From positions 1-64,000 of the forward strand of contig CAKRTC010000005.1 of assembly GCA_934402055.1 (NCBI GenBank): a stretch of DNA of 64,000 bases. Direction: 5' to 3'. Positions 25,659-34,871 of the stretch are shown here, piece after piece. This DNA comes from an uncultured Lachnospiraceae bacterium. Lineage in GTDB: Bacteria > Bacillota > Clostridia > Lachnospirales > Lachnospiraceae. The notes below the pieces were generated by a model. It saw only the letters and a list, made by a program, of their open reading frames with translations, did not search any database and was not told where the DNA came from. Each line of letters starts with the position of its first letter. Within the stretch, counting starts at the first letter, position 1. A program made the position numbers and the translations under genes.

Positions 25659-26627
25659 ATGGCACTTGTTACTACGACAGAGATGTTCAAAAAAGCTTAC
25701 AACGGCGGATATGCCGTAGGTGCTTTTAATGTTAATAATATGGAGATAGTACAGGGAATCACCGAGGCATGCAAAGAGGAGCATGCGCCGGTCATCCTTC
25801 AGGTATCCAAGGGCGCAAGAGCTTATGCCAACAACACATATCTTATCAAACTTGTTGAGGCGGCTGTTATCGAGTGCCCGGACATTCCTATCGCACTTCA
25901 TCTTGATCACGGTCCGGACTTTGAGACCTGCAAGTCCTGCATAGACTCAGGCTTCACTTCGGTTATGATCGATGCATCCTCACAGAGCTTTGAGAAGAAT
26001 ATCGAGATCACCAAGCAGGTGGTTGAGTATGCTCATGCACACGGAGTGGTTGTTGAGGCAGAGCTCGGTACACTTGCCGGTGTTGAGGATGATGTCAAGG
26101 TAGCGGCAGAGGATTCGTCCTATACCCAGGCTTCGGATGTTCAGGAGTTCGTGGAGCGTACAGGCTGCGATTCTCTTGCCATAGCTATAGGAACCTCACA
26201 CGGTGCATACAAATTCAAGCCGGAGCAGTGCACAAGAAACGATAAGGGCGTTCTTGTACCGCCGCCGCTCAGATTCGATATCCTCAAGGATGTCGCACAG
26301 AGACTGCCGGGCTTCCCTATAGTATTGCACGGATCTTCGTCTGTTCCGCAGGAATTTGTTAAGCTTATCAACGAGAACGGCGGCAAGATGCCGGATGCCA
26401 TAGGTATTCCGGAATATGAGCTCAGAGAAGCGGCAAAGCTTGCGGTATGCAAGATAAATATCGATTCAGATATCCGTCTTGCCATGACAGGAAGCATCAG
26501 ACAGTATATGGCAGAGCATCCGGACAAATTCGATCCTAGAGAGTATCTTAAGCCGGCAAGAGCAAATATCAAGGAGCTTGTACGTCATAAGCTTATTGAT
26601 GTACTCGGCTGCGCGGGAAAGGCGTGA
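25659..26627 (+). CDS. fba: Class II fructose-bisphosphate aldolase
   Basis: Zinc-dependent aldolase of glycolysis, 322 residues. Signatures are GAFNVNNMEIVQGI, the zinc/aspartate motif ALHLDHGPDFETCKSCIDSG, VEAELGTLAGVEDDV, the zinc-histidine region SLAIAIGTSHGAYKF, VLHGSSSVP with the second zinc histidine, and CKINIDSDIRLAMT. The long form with the EDDVKVAAED loop is typical of Firmicutes type IIB enzymes. RBS AAAAGGGG. A PPi-phosphofructokinase gene follows after 14 nt, pairing consecutive glycolytic steps. Confidence 0.95.
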   Translation: MALVTTTEMFKKAYNGGYAVGAFNVNNMEIVQGITEACKEEHAPVILQVSKGARAYANNTYLIKLVEAAVIECPDIPIALHLDHGPDFETCKSCIDSGFTSVMIDASSQSFEKNIEITKQVVEYAHAHGVVVEAELGTLAGVEDDVKVAAEDSSYTQASDVQEFVERTGCDSLAIAIGTSHGAYKFKPEQCTRNDKGVLVPPPLRFDILKDVAQRLPGFPIVLHGSSSVPQEFVKLINENGGKMPDAIGIPEYELREAAKLAVCKINIDSDIRLAMTGSIRQYMAEHPDKFDPREYLKPARANIKELVRHKLIDVLGCAGKA

Positions 26628-26641
26628 GGTGACTTGAGATC

Positions 26642-27904
26642 ATGGCAGAAGCATTAAAGGGAGCACTCGTTGTAGGACAGTCGGGCGGTCCGAGTATAGT
26701 TATCAATGCGAGTGCTTTGGGCGTTATACGAACAGCATTTGCATCGGAGCATATAACCAAGGTATACGGAGCTTATCACGGAATAGACGGAGTGCTTGAC
26801 GATAAGCTTATGGATATGGATGAGGCGGGACTTATCGAGCTGGATAAGTTCATGTACTCGCCGGCATCCGCACTCGGCTCATGCCGTACCAAGATGCCTG
26901 ATCCCAAGGATGACGATACCAAGTACAGACAGGTGCTTGAGGTATTCAAGAAGCACAATGTAAGATATTTCTGCTATATCGGCGGAAATGATTCCATGGA
27001 TACCTGCAACAAGATTTCCAAGTATATGAAATCGGTAGGCTACGACTGCAGGATAATGGGCGTTCCAAAGACTATAGATAACGATCTCTTCGGAACGGAT
27101 CATTGCCCGGGCTACGGTTCATCGGCAAAGTATATCGCAACATCCATCATGGAAGTTGCAAGAGATGCTGCCGTATATGAAAAGGGTGCGGTAACAGTAT
27201 TTGAGTGCATGGGAAGACATGCGGGATGGCTTACCGCGGCTGCCGCACTTGCCAATGTAAACGGACATTGCCTCGATTATATCTATCTTCCGGAGAGAGA
27301 TTTTGATATGGATAAGTTTATATCCGATATCAAGAGCTGCTATGAGAAGAACGGCAACTGCAATATAGCGGTATCCGAGGGTGTTCATTATGCCGACGGA
27401 AGCTTCATCACCGAGGTTGCCGCATCTGCAACGGACGGTTTCGGACATGTTCAGCTCGGAGGTCTTGCGGCTTATCTTGCTGCGGAGATCAAGAATCGTC
27501 TCGGACTTAAGACAAGGGGAATAGAGTTCAGTCTCCTGCAGAGATGTGCCGCACATTGCTCATCAGGCAGAGATGTCGAAGAGGCATATATGTCGGGAAG
27601 AGCGGCTGTTGAGAGTATGCTTGAGGGTATTACCGATAAGATGGTCGGACTTGAGTGTGTAAGATATCCGCACGGAGGCTTTGACAGCCATACCGTCCTC
27701 TTTGATCTTGATAAGGTTGCAAACTTCGAGAAGAAGGTTCCGCTTGAGTGGATCAATGAGGAAGGCAACAATGTGACGGATGCATTTATAGAGTATGCAC
27801 TTCCGCTCATACAGGGAGATTCACCGGTACGCATGAGAAACGGACTTCCGGATTACACCGATTACAATAAGGTATTTGTAGATCCGATTGGAAGTAAAAG
27901 ATAA
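26642..27904 (+). CDS. pfp: Diphosphate-dependent 6-phosphofructokinase
   Basis: Phosphorylates fructose 6-phosphate, reversibly if PPi is the donor. 420 residues. The donor-site motif is IGGNDSMDT (GGND at 114-117). The aspartate where ATP-enzymes have glycine is the mark of PPi use. Catalytic PKTIDNDLFGTDH (142-155), GYGSSAKYIATSI and the substrate CMGRHAGWL motif follow. The long PPi-PFK form suits anaerobes that save ATP. PPi use is inferred from the motif. Confidence 0.92.
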   Translation: MAEALKGALVVGQSGGPSIVINASALGVIRTAFASEHITKVYGAYHGIDGVLDDKLMDMDEAGLIELDKFMYSPASALGSCRTKMPDPKDDDTKYRQVLEVFKKHNVRYFCYIGGNDSMDTCNKISKYMKSVGYDCRIMGVPKTIDNDLFGTDHCPGYGSSAKYIATSIMEVARDAAVYEKGAVTVFECMGRHAGWLTAAAALANVNGHCLDYIYLPERDFDMDKFISDIKSCYEKNGNCNIAVSEGVHYADGSFITEVAASATDGFGHVQLGGLAAYLAAEIKNRLGLKTRGIEFSLLQRCAAHCSSGRDVEEAYMSGRAAVESMLEGITDKMVGLECVRYPHGGFDSHTVLFDLDKVANFEKKVPLEWINEEGNNVTDAFIEYALPLIQGDSPVRMRNGLPDYTDYNKVFVDPIGSKR

Positions 27905-27926
27905 GAAATAGGTTGATTACGAGAAT

Positions 27927-29108
27927 ATGCATTATCAGAGTTTTTTGATCAAATATGCCGAAATAGGCACAAAGGGTAAGAACAGATATATCTTCGAGGA
28001 TGCTCTTATGCACCAGATAAGAGAGCATCTTAAGAAGGTAGATGGCGAGTTTGCCGTACAGAAGGAACAGGGCAGAGTATATGTAAATGCCAAATCGGAT
28101 TATGATTATGATGAGGTACTTGATGCTCTGCGTCATGTCTTCGGAATTACGGCTATATGTCCGATGATGCAGATAGAAAAATGCTCATACGACGAACTCA
28201 GGACCAAGGTGCTTGAGTTTGTTAAGACCGAGCATCCGGAGGAGGAGTTTAAGTTCAAAGTAAGAACGAGACGTGCGGATAAACACTATCCGGTGACCTC
28301 CGATACTATCAATGCAGATGTAGGATACGATATTCTGACGGCATATCCGAAGTCTCATGTTGATGTGCATGAGCCTGACTTCGTAGTATATATCGAGGTC
28401 AGACAGAAGATCAATATATTCACTCAGGTGATCCCGGGTGCCGGAGGAATGCCTATAGGAACCAACGGCAAGGCTATGCTCCTGTTGTCGGGAGGTATAG
28501 ACAGTCCTGTTGCGGGTTATATGATAGCAAAGCGCGGAGTTATGGTGGAAGCTGTTTATTTCCATGCACCGCCGTATACCTCGGAGAGAGCAAAGCAGAA
28601 GGTAGTGGATCTTGCAAAGCAGGTAGCAAGCTATGCGGGAGCTATCAAGCTTCATGTTATCAATTTCACCGAGATACAGCTTGCAATATATGAAAAGTGT
28701 CCGCATGACGAGCTCACTATTATCATGCGCAGATACATGATGAGGATAGCAGAGAGACTGGCTAATGCCAATGACTGTATAGGACTTATCACAGGTGAGT
28801 CTATAGGACAGGTTGCTTCACAGACTATGTTCTCACTTCGTTCAACAGATGAAGTATGTGAGCTTCCGGTATATCGTCCGGTAATAGGCTTTGACAAGCA
28901 GGAGATAATTGATCTCTCAGAGAAGATAGGAACCTTTGAAACAAGTATTCAGCCGTATGAGGATTGCTGTACTATCTTTGTGGCAAAGCATCCGGTAACC
29001 AAGCCTAATGTTAATGTTATAAAGCGTTCCGAGCTCAAGCTCTCGGATATTATCGATAAGATGATAGACGAGGCTGTTGCGAGCGACGAGGTGATCTGGT
29101 GCAGTTGA
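27927..29108 (+). CDS. thiI: tRNA uridine 4-sulfurtransferase
   Basis: Makes 4-thiouridine at position 8 of tRNA and in many bacteria supplies sulfur for the thiamine thiazole. 393 residues: an N-terminal ferredoxin-like domain (SFLIKYAEIGTKGKNR), a THUMP domain and a PP-loop ATPase (LLLSGGIDSPVAGYM). It has no C-terminal rhodanese domain, so sulfur must come from a desulfurase acting directly, such as the one at 24345. The cysteine pair in EDCCTIFVAKHP is conserved in this short form. Its TGA overlaps the mtaB ATG by one base. Confidence 0.94.
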   Translation: MHYQSFLIKYAEIGTKGKNRYIFEDALMHQIREHLKKVDGEFAVQKEQGRVYVNAKSDYDYDEVLDALRHVFGITAICPMMQIEKCSYDELRTKVLEFVKTEHPEEEFKFKVRTRRADKHYPVTSDTINADVGYDILTAYPKSHVDVHEPDFVVYIEVRQKINIFTQVIPGAGGMPIGTNGKAMLLLSGGIDSPVAGYMIAKRGVMVEAVYFHAPPYTSERAKQKVVDLAKQVASYAGAIKLHVINFTEIQLAIYEKCPHDELTIIMRRYMMRIAERLANANDCIGLITGESIGQVASQTMFSLRSTDEVCELPVYRPVIGFDKQEIIDLSEKIGTFETSIQPYEDCCTIFVAKHPVTKPNVNVIKRSELKLSDIIDKMIDEAVASDEVIWCS

Positions 29109-30418
29109 TGAGCGATAACAAGCCTAAGACATTTGCAATACACACACTTGGCTGCAAGGTCAATACATATGAGTCTGATGCCATGGCTGAGAGCCTGAGG
29201 GCATCAGGCTTTGTTGAGTTAGGCTTTGAAGATGCAGCAGATGTGTATATAATCAATACCTGTACGGTGACAAATATAGCAGACCGTAAGTCACGTCAGA
29301 TGTTAAGACGTGCCAGAAAGTTCAATCCGGATGCGCTTATAGTAGCTGCAGGCTGCTATGTGGATGATGCCATCAAGAATGATAAGCTGGATGAACTTAT
29401 CGGAGATCATGTTATTGATCTGGCTGTCTCAAACAAGGATAAACAGAGTATAGTTAAGCTTATAACAGAAAAATTATCCGTTAATACTGATGATACACAG
29501 TATGATGATAAAAAAACTATGTTTCTTACTCAGCTTGACGGACATTCGAGAGCCTTTATCAAGGTTCAGGACGGATGCAATATGTATTGTTCGTATTGTA
29601 TCATTCCGTATGTAAGAGGAGCACTTCGTTCAAGAAGTCCGGAGGACGTACATGAAGAGGTGAGCCGCCTTGCCGCAAACGGTGTTGCCGAGGTGGTGAT
29701 AACCGGCATACATTTAAGCTCTATGAGAGATAAGCTCCTTGATATTATTGCCGCTGCAGAGTCTGTTTCAGGCATAAAGCGTATCAGACTGGGCTCATTG
29801 GAACCAATGCTTATTACAGAGGAGTTTGTGTCCAAGCTTAAGAATTTTAAGAAGCTTTGTCCGCATTTCCATCTTTCGCTTCAGTCCGGAAACGACGAGA
29901 TACTTAAGGCGATGAACAGGCACTACACCACGGAGCAGTATGCAAAAAGCTGTGAGATACTTGAAAAAGCTTACAAGCATCCCGCAATAACCACGGATAT
30001 TATTGTTGGGTTTCCGGGTGAAACTAAGGAGCAGTTTGAGAGCAGCATGAGCTTTGCCGAGCGTATCGGCTTCTATGAGGCACATGTATTTAAGTATTCG
30101 AGAAGAAGAGGAACACCGGCCGATACCATGGAAGGACAGCTCACAGAGGCTGAAAAGGGCGTAAGAAGCGACAAACTGATAGGGCTTACAAACAGACTCT
30201 CTGAGGAATTCAGGGAATATTATCTCGGAAAAGAACTGGAATTCTTGAGCGAGGAGCTTATAGAGATAGACGGCATATCCTATGAGACAGGATATACGAG
30301 AGAGTATGTAAGATGTATCAAGGCTTCATCAGAGCTTCATCAAAATGAATTAGTATATGGTAAAGCTTCACAGATTATTCGGGAAAAAACTGTGGACGGA
30401 GCAATCCTGTTGGTATAA
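29108..30418 (+). CDS. mtaB: tRNA t6A37 methylthiotransferase MtaB
   Basis: Radical SAM methylthiotransferase that converts t6A to ms2t6A at tRNA position 37. 436 residues from the ATG at 29108 (TGATG overlap with thiI). The N-terminal UPF0004 domain has TLGCKVNTYESDAM with further cluster cysteines in NTCTVTNIAD and AGCYVDD. The radical SAM motif is CNMYCSYCIIPYVRG, GFPGETKEQFE follows, and a C-terminal TRAM domain is present. The KVNxYE and CTVT motifs place it with MtaB rather than MiaB. Adjacent to thiI, so both are tRNA sulfur chemistry. Confidence 0.93.
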   Translation: MSDNKPKTFAIHTLGCKVNTYESDAMAESLRASGFVELGFEDAADVYIINTCTVTNIADRKSRQMLRRARKFNPDALIVAAGCYVDDAIKNDKLDELIGDHVIDLAVSNKDKQSIVKLITEKLSVNTDDTQYDDKKTMFLTQLDGHSRAFIKVQDGCNMYCSYCIIPYVRGALRSRSPEDVHEEVSRLAANGVAEVVITGIHLSSMRDKLLDIIAAAESVSGIKRIRLGSLEPMLITEEFVSKLKNFKKLCPHFHLSLQSGNDEILKAMNRHYTTEQYAKSCEILEKAYKHPAITTDIIVGFPGETKEQFESSMSFAERIGFYEAHVFKYSRRRGTPADTMEGQLTEAEKGVRSDKLIGLTNRLSEEFREYYLGKELEFLSEELIEIDGISYETGYTREYVRCIKASSELHQNELVYGKASQIIREKTVDGAILLV

Positions 30419-30504
30419 TATGATATCAAGGGTAAAAGTTCGTAAACATGAAACCGCAGCCTGAATAGCCATATTTTTCAAAACTTTTTGAGGATTACAG
30501 ATAA

Positions 30505-30771
30505 ATGAACAACATTGAGAATACACAGATAATGGAGCATGTTAAGCCGGTAGATCAGCCGAATGCGGCAGAGGTACTGGAGCTTGTTTACGGTGCACTG
30601 GTAGAGAAGGGTTATGATCCTATCAATCAGATCGTAGGATATATCATGTCCGGAGATCCTACCTACATCACAAGCCATAACAATGCCCGCAGCCTTATCA
30701 TGAAGGTTGAGCGAGATGAGCTTCTTGAAGAGCTTATGGCAGCTTATGTTGATTCAAGATTAAGAAAGTGA
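30505..30771 (+). CDS. ireB: IreB family regulatory phosphoprotein
   Basis: Small cytosolic protein of 88 residues (family DUF965/YrzL). In enterococci IreB is phosphorylated by the PASTA kinase IreK and affects cephalosporin tolerance. Conserved blocks here are EVLELVYGALVEKGYDPINQ and YIMSGDPTYITSHNNAR. It begins the conserved Firmicutes group ireB-ruvX-DUF1292. No PASTA kinase or phosphatase gene is in the window. Confidence 0.92.
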   Translation: MNNIENTQIMEHVKPVDQPNAAEVLELVYGALVEKGYDPINQIVGYIMSGDPTYITSHNNARSLIMKVERDELLEELMAAYVDSRLRK

Positions 30772-30843
30772 TTTCCGCTTCGAAATACTTTTATTTATTG
30801 CGCCTTTTTATGCCGACGCAGTTTACAAATTTATATCTGTTAT

Positions 30844-30880
30844 CAGCCTAAGTCCGGAAAAAATACGGGCTTAGGCTTAG
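30844..30880 (+). other. Hairpin between ireB and ruvX
   Basis: AGCCTAAGTCCG/CGGGCTTAGGCT, 12 bp with one G-U, loop of 9 A-rich bases. It is followed by TAGTATGTT rather than a T-run, so it could be a partial terminator or an mRNA stability element. Confidence 0.5.
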
Positions 30881-30912
30881 TATGTTATATAGACATTTAG
30901 GGAGGAAGACAT

Positions 30913-31362
30913 TTGAAGAGACTTATGGGGCTTGATTTCGGCTCCAAGACTACCGGGGTGGCATTGAGTGATCCGATGCATACCATAGCCTCACCTCTTG
31001 AAACCATAGTCAGAGAGAAGGAAGGCAAACTGAGACCGACCTACAGACGCATAGCAGAGCTGGTTAAAGAATATGAGGTTGGTCTTATAGTTATAGGACT
31101 TCCGTTAAATATGGATGATACCAAGGGAGAGCGAGCCTATAAAGCGGAAGCATTCAGGGATGAGCTTGCTCACAGACTTGAAGCCGAGCGTCTTGAGACC
31201 GGGATAGTAATGTGGGACGAGAGATTAAGTACTGTCGGTGCTGATGAGATACTGGCTGAAGCCGAAGTAGTATCCTCGGAGCGCAAGCAGTATATAGATA
31301 AGATAGCAGCAGCACTGATACTTGAAGATTATATGAATAACAGAAAGGAAGAGGAAAACTGA
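30913..31362 (+). CDS. ruvX: Putative pre-16S rRNA nuclease / YqgF resolvase
   Basis: RNase H-fold nuclease YqgF, 149 residues, implicated in trimming the 16S rRNA 5' end and historically called a Holliday junction resolvase. Motifs are MGLDFGSKTTGVALSDP with the first catalytic aspartate, VIGLPLNMDDTKGERA, and MWDERLSTVGADEIL with the later acidic residues. Start is TTG at 30913, fixed by the strong RBS GGGAGGAAG. One base separates the stop from DUF1292. Confidence 0.93.
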   Translation: MKRLMGLDFGSKTTGVALSDPMHTIASPLETIVREKEGKLRPTYRRIAELVKEYEVGLIVIGLPLNMDDTKGERAYKAEAFRDELAHRLEAERLETGIVMWDERLSTVGADEILAEAEVVSSERKQYIDKIAAALILEDYMNNRKEEEN

Positions 31363-31363
31363 A

Positions 31364-31633
31364 ATGGAAGACAATATTATCGTAATGACACTTGATGACG
31401 GAACAGAGATGGAGTTCACCATACTCGACAGCACTGTTTTTAACGGCAACAGCTATATCCTTGTTACCGATGCTCCGGATGATGAAGACGGAGAGTGCCG
31501 CGTATTCAAGGAGGTATCGGATCCGGATGCAGATGAGGCAATATACGAGGATATCATGGACGAGGATGAGGAAAATGCGGTATTTGATATCTTTGAGAAG
31601 CAGATGTCCGGAGAGATAGAAATAGATAGATGA
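31364..31633 (+). CDS. DUF1292 family protein (YrzB-like)
   Basis: Small very acidic protein of 89 residues, function unknown. The DUF1292 pattern is seen in DNIIVMTLDDGTEMEFTILD and YILVTDAPDDEDGE. It sits where yrzB sits in Bacillus, after the ruvX homologue. RBS AAAGGAAGAGG overlaps the end of ruvX. The stop overlaps the RNase J start by 4 nt. Confidence 0.9.
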   Translation: MEDNIIVMTLDDGTEMEFTILDSTVFNGNSYILVTDAPDDEDGECRVFKEVSDPDADEAIYEDIMDEDEENAVFDIFEKQMSGEIEIDR

Positions 31634-33633
31634 TGACAGAGAACAACAATATTAAAGATAATGAAAATAATGCCGTAAAGCCGGAGACAAAAACTACCGG
31701 AAGGAGAAAGCCGGGAGCAAAGCGCGGCACAAAGCCCGCATCGGCAGGAGAAAACGGCAAGACTGCCAAGCAGGCAGCAAAAAAGAATACTCAGAGCAAG
31801 AAAAACTCAGTAAAGTCCTCTTCGCCAAAGACTGCAAAGACTAAGGAAACGTCCAAGACCGGAGAAGCATCCAAGACTAAAGAAACATCCAAAACCAAAG
31901 GAACAGCAAAGTCAGGAACACGCACAAGGCAGAAGCAGAGTGGATTTGATATAGTGAGATCTGTGCTTGCACCTAAGACACGCCGCAGCAATAAAAAGAT
32001 ACGCATCATTCCGCTCGGAGGACTTGAGCAGATAGGAATGAATATCACAGTCATAGAGACCGATAACAGCATGGTCATAGTTGACTGCGGAATGGCATTT
32101 CCGGATGAGGAGATGCTCGGCATAGATCTTGTTATTCCGGATATTACCTATCTCAGGGATAATGCTGATAAGATAGAGGGATTTTTCATCACTCACGGAC
32201 ATGAGGATCATATAGGAGCGCTCCCTTATGTATTAAGAAATCTTAATGTTCCTGTATATGCGACCAGACTTACACGCGCACTTATAGAGAATAAGCTCAG
32301 AGAGCACGGACTCATAGAGAGCGCCAAGCTTAATACCGTGCAGTATGGTGATGTGGTCAAGGCAGGGGATTTTGCCGTAGAGTTTATCAAGACCAATCAC
32401 TCTATTCAGGATGCGGCCGCACTTGCAATACATTCACCTGCGGGAGTGGTGCTGCATACCGGAGATTTTAAGGTTGATTATACACCTGTATTCGGAGATA
32501 CCATTGATCTGCAGAGATTTGCCGAGCTGGGAAAACAGGGTGTGCTTGCACTTTTGTGTGATTCTACAAATGCCACAAGACAGGGCTTCACCATGTCTGA
32601 GAAGACGGTAGGTCATACCTTTGAGGGAATATTCGGAGAAAACAAAGACAAGAGGATAATAGTCGCTACCTTTGCATCAAATGTTGACAGAGTTCAGCAG
32701 ATCATAAGCGTTGCAGAGGAATATGACAGAAAAGTAGTCATAGACGGCCGTTCAATGATAAATGTAATCAGTACGGCTTCCGAGCTTGGATATATCAAGA
32801 TGAAGGATAATACTCTTATCGATATTTCCGAGATCAAAAACTATCCGGATGATAAGATAGTACTTATAGTTACGGGCAGTCAGGGAGAGCCGATGGCGGC
32901 ACTTTCACGTATGGCTACAGGACAGCACCGCAAGGTTCAGCTGTCCGAACATGATCTCATAGTATTGAGCTCAACGCCTATACCGGGTAATGAAAAGGCG
33001 GTATCCAAGGTCATCAATGAGCTTTCAAGAAAGGGTACCAAGGTAATATATCAGGATACCCACGTATCTGGACATGCGTGTGCTGAGGAGCTTAAGCTTA
33101 TATATACGCTTGTACATCCTAAGTTCTCTATTCCGGTGCACGGTGAGCTAAGACACAGACTTGCACAGAAGGAAGTGGCAATAGCAATAGGCATGCCTAA
33201 GGAAAACTGTCATCTTGTAGATACCGGTGATGTTGTAGAACTTACACAGGATAGCTGCAAGGTGGTAGATAAGGTTCAGGCAGGCCCGATACTGGTTGAC
33301 GGTCTCGGTATCGGAGACGTCGGTAATGCGGTCCTCAAAGATAGACAAAGCATGTCGCAGAATGGTATCATAGTTGCGGCGGTATCGGTTGAAAAGGCTA
33401 CGGGAGAATTCGTAGCAGGTCCGGAGATACTTACCAGAGGACTTGTTTATGTCAAGGAAAATGAAGACATAATCGATGAAGCAAGAGATGTCGTACTGAG
33501 AGTTATGGACGATTGCCGCGGCATGAGAGATCTTAACAGGGTCAAGAATACCATCCGTAACGAGCTCAGCGATTATGTATGGCGCAGGATACAGCGGACA
33601 CCTATGATCCTCGCAGTCATTACAGAGGTTTGA
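31630..33633 (+). CDS. rnj: Ribonuclease J with long basic N-terminal extension
   Basis: Metallo-beta-lactamase/beta-CASP RNase that degrades and processes mRNA, endo- and 5'-exo-acting. 667 residues against about 555 for a core RNase J. The core begins near residue 122 (KKIRIIPLGGLEQIGMN). Zinc motif HGHEDH is at 189-194, VLHTGDFK, GSQGEPMAAL and the beta-CASP HVSGHA motif follow. Residues 1-121 are Lys/Thr/Ser/Ala-rich and low-complexity, with a repeated ETSKT/EASKT block (about 72-90), probably disordered and RNA- or ribosome-binding (inference). It lies between the yrzB- and yrrL-like genes, where Bacillus has none. Confidence 0.94.
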   Translation: MMTENNNIKDNENNAVKPETKTTGRRKPGAKRGTKPASAGENGKTAKQAAKKNTQSKKNSVKSSSPKTAKTKETSKTGEASKTKETSKTKGTAKSGTRTRQKQSGFDIVRSVLAPKTRRSNKKIRIIPLGGLEQIGMNITVIETDNSMVIVDCGMAFPDEEMLGIDLVIPDITYLRDNADKIEGFFITHGHEDHIGALPYVLRNLNVPVYATRLTRALIENKLREHGLIESAKLNTVQYGDVVKAGDFAVEFIKTNHSIQDAAALAIHSPAGVVLHTGDFKVDYTPVFGDTIDLQRFAELGKQGVLALLCDSTNATRQGFTMSEKTVGHTFEGIFGENKDKRIIVATFASNVDRVQQIISVAEEYDRKVVIDGRSMINVISTASELGYIKMKDNTLIDISEIKNYPDDKIVLIVTGSQGEPMAALSRMATGQHRKVQLSEHDLIVLSSTPIPGNEKAVSKVINELSRKGTKVIYQDTHVSGHACAEELKLIYTLVHPKFSIPVHGELRHRLAQKEVAIAIGMPKENCHLVDTGDVVELTQDSCKVVDKVQAGPILVDGLGIGDVGNAVLKDRQSMSQNGIIVAAVSVEKATGEFVAGPEILTRGLVYVKENEDIIDEARDVVLRVMDDCRGMRDLNRVKNTIRNELSDYVWRRIQRTPMILAVITEV

Positions 33634-33637
33634 TAAT

Positions 33638-34153
33638 ATGCAGTATGATGAAACCGATAACAATATTTCAGGCATTGTAAGCGGAGTGGCAGTAAGAATA
33701 ATCGTCATTACTCTGCTTGTATTTGTTTGCTATGCTGTTGCACATGAGTGCTTCAAATTCGGATTCACCATGTTCTGTGCCGAATCCGTAGAGAAGGCTC
33801 CGGGTACGGATGTGGATATAACAGTCGATAAGGGCGAGACCATAGACGAACTTGCGGAGAGGCTGAGCGATGACAAGGTGATACCGAGTGAGTATGCATT
33901 CAGACTTCAGGCAAGACTTTATGAACTCAAGCTTTATCCGGGTACCTATAAGCTTAATACTTCGATGTCAACGGGAGAGGCGGTCAAAGCCTTCAGTATG
34001 ACGGAACAGGAGTATAATGATGCCAAAGCAGTGGAGAGTTCCACAGAGGAAGACGATCAGGGCTTCATAGGCGGAGGCGATGAGGGAGCCGATGACTCAC
34101 AGACAGCCGATGAAACCGGAATGACAGCGGATCCGTCGGCGCCGGATAATTAA
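33638..34153 (+). CDS. MltG-like membrane protein lacking the catalytic domain
   Basis: 171 residues. One N-terminal membrane helix (VRIIVITLLVFVCYAVAHE) is followed by an extracytoplasmic LysM-like region: DVDITVDKGETIDELAERLSD, EYAFRLQARLY, LYPGTYKLNTSMSTGEAV. This matches the region just before the lytic transglycosylase domain of MltG/YceG. The catalytic part is missing; instead there is an acidic, glycine-rich tail. Its position in the ireB-ruvX-DUF1292-...-trmR cluster equals that of Bacillus yrrL (mltG). It is thus either a reduced MltG or a regulator. It is a complete ORF, not obviously truncated by a frameshift. Confidence 0.75.
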   Translation: MQYDETDNNISGIVSGVAVRIIVITLLVFVCYAVAHECFKFGFTMFCAESVEKAPGTDVDITVDKGETIDELAERLSDDKVIPSEYAFRLQARLYELKLYPGTYKLNTSMSTGEAVKAFSMTEQEYNDAKAVESSTEEDDQGFIGGGDEGADDSQTADETGMTADPSAPDN

Positions 34154-34176
34154 AGATATGGAAACGGTACCGTATA

Positions 34177-34830
34177 ATGATCAACACGGATGCTTACAGA
34201 ATATCGGAGTATCTGCATTCTCTTGAAGGGGATGCAGATACCTTCCTTGCAGAATTGAGATCCTATGCAGCCGAACATGAAGTTCCGATAATACGTATAG
34301 AGACCGAGAGCTTTATAAGGACGCTGCTTAAGCTTATAAGACCAAGGAATATACTGGAGATAGGGGCTGCTATAGGCTACAGCTCGGTCGTTATGGCTAA
34401 GGCAAGTGAAGCCGATATACTGACTATAGAAAATTATGATAAACGTATTCCGATCGCGGAGTCAAATATAGCAAGATCGGGATATTCAGATCGTATCAGA
34501 CTTGTTGCAGATGATGCAGGCAAGGTGCTTAAGACACTTAAGACCGAAGGAAGAGCCTTTGATATGATCTTTCTGGATGCTGCCAAGGGACAGTATCCTG
34601 TATGGCTGCCGGATATAAAGGCACTTATGCATGAGGGCTCGGTGCTTCTTGCGGATAATGTATTGCAGGAGGGTACTGTAACCGAGTCAAGATTTACTAT
34701 ATCGAGGAGAGAACGTACAACTCATGAGCGCATGAGAGATTTTCTCTATACTATAAAGCATGATGAACAGCTTGAGAGTTCGGTATTAAATATCGGGGAC
34801 GGAGTATCGCTCAGTGTAAGACTGCAGTGA
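34177..34830 (+). CDS. trmR: tRNA 5-hydroxyuridine methyltransferase (family 3 O-methyltransferase)
   Basis: SAM-dependent O-methyltransferase, 217 residues. Motif I is ILEIGAAIGYSSVVMAK, the metal/catalytic region is FDMIFLDAAKGQYPVWL, and LLADNVLQEGTV and RRERTTHERMRDF follow. In Bacillus the yrrM product (TrmR) methylates ho5U34 to mo5U34, and the same neighbour order (mltG-like, this gene, U32 protein) supports that assignment here. Its stop lies 42 nt before the chosen start of the U32 gene. Confidence 0.85.
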   Translation: MINTDAYRISEYLHSLEGDADTFLAELRSYAAEHEVPIIRIETESFIRTLLKLIRPRNILEIGAAIGYSSVVMAKASEADILTIENYDKRIPIAESNIARSGYSDRIRLVADDAGKVLKTLKTEGRAFDMIFLDAAKGQYPVWLPDIKALMHEGSVLLADNVLQEGTVTESRFTISRRERTTHERMRDFLYTIKHDEQLESSVLNIGDGVSLSVRLQ

Positions 34831-34871
34831 TACTATTATTGTTTAATAAAGGAAGAACTGACAGAGTATAT

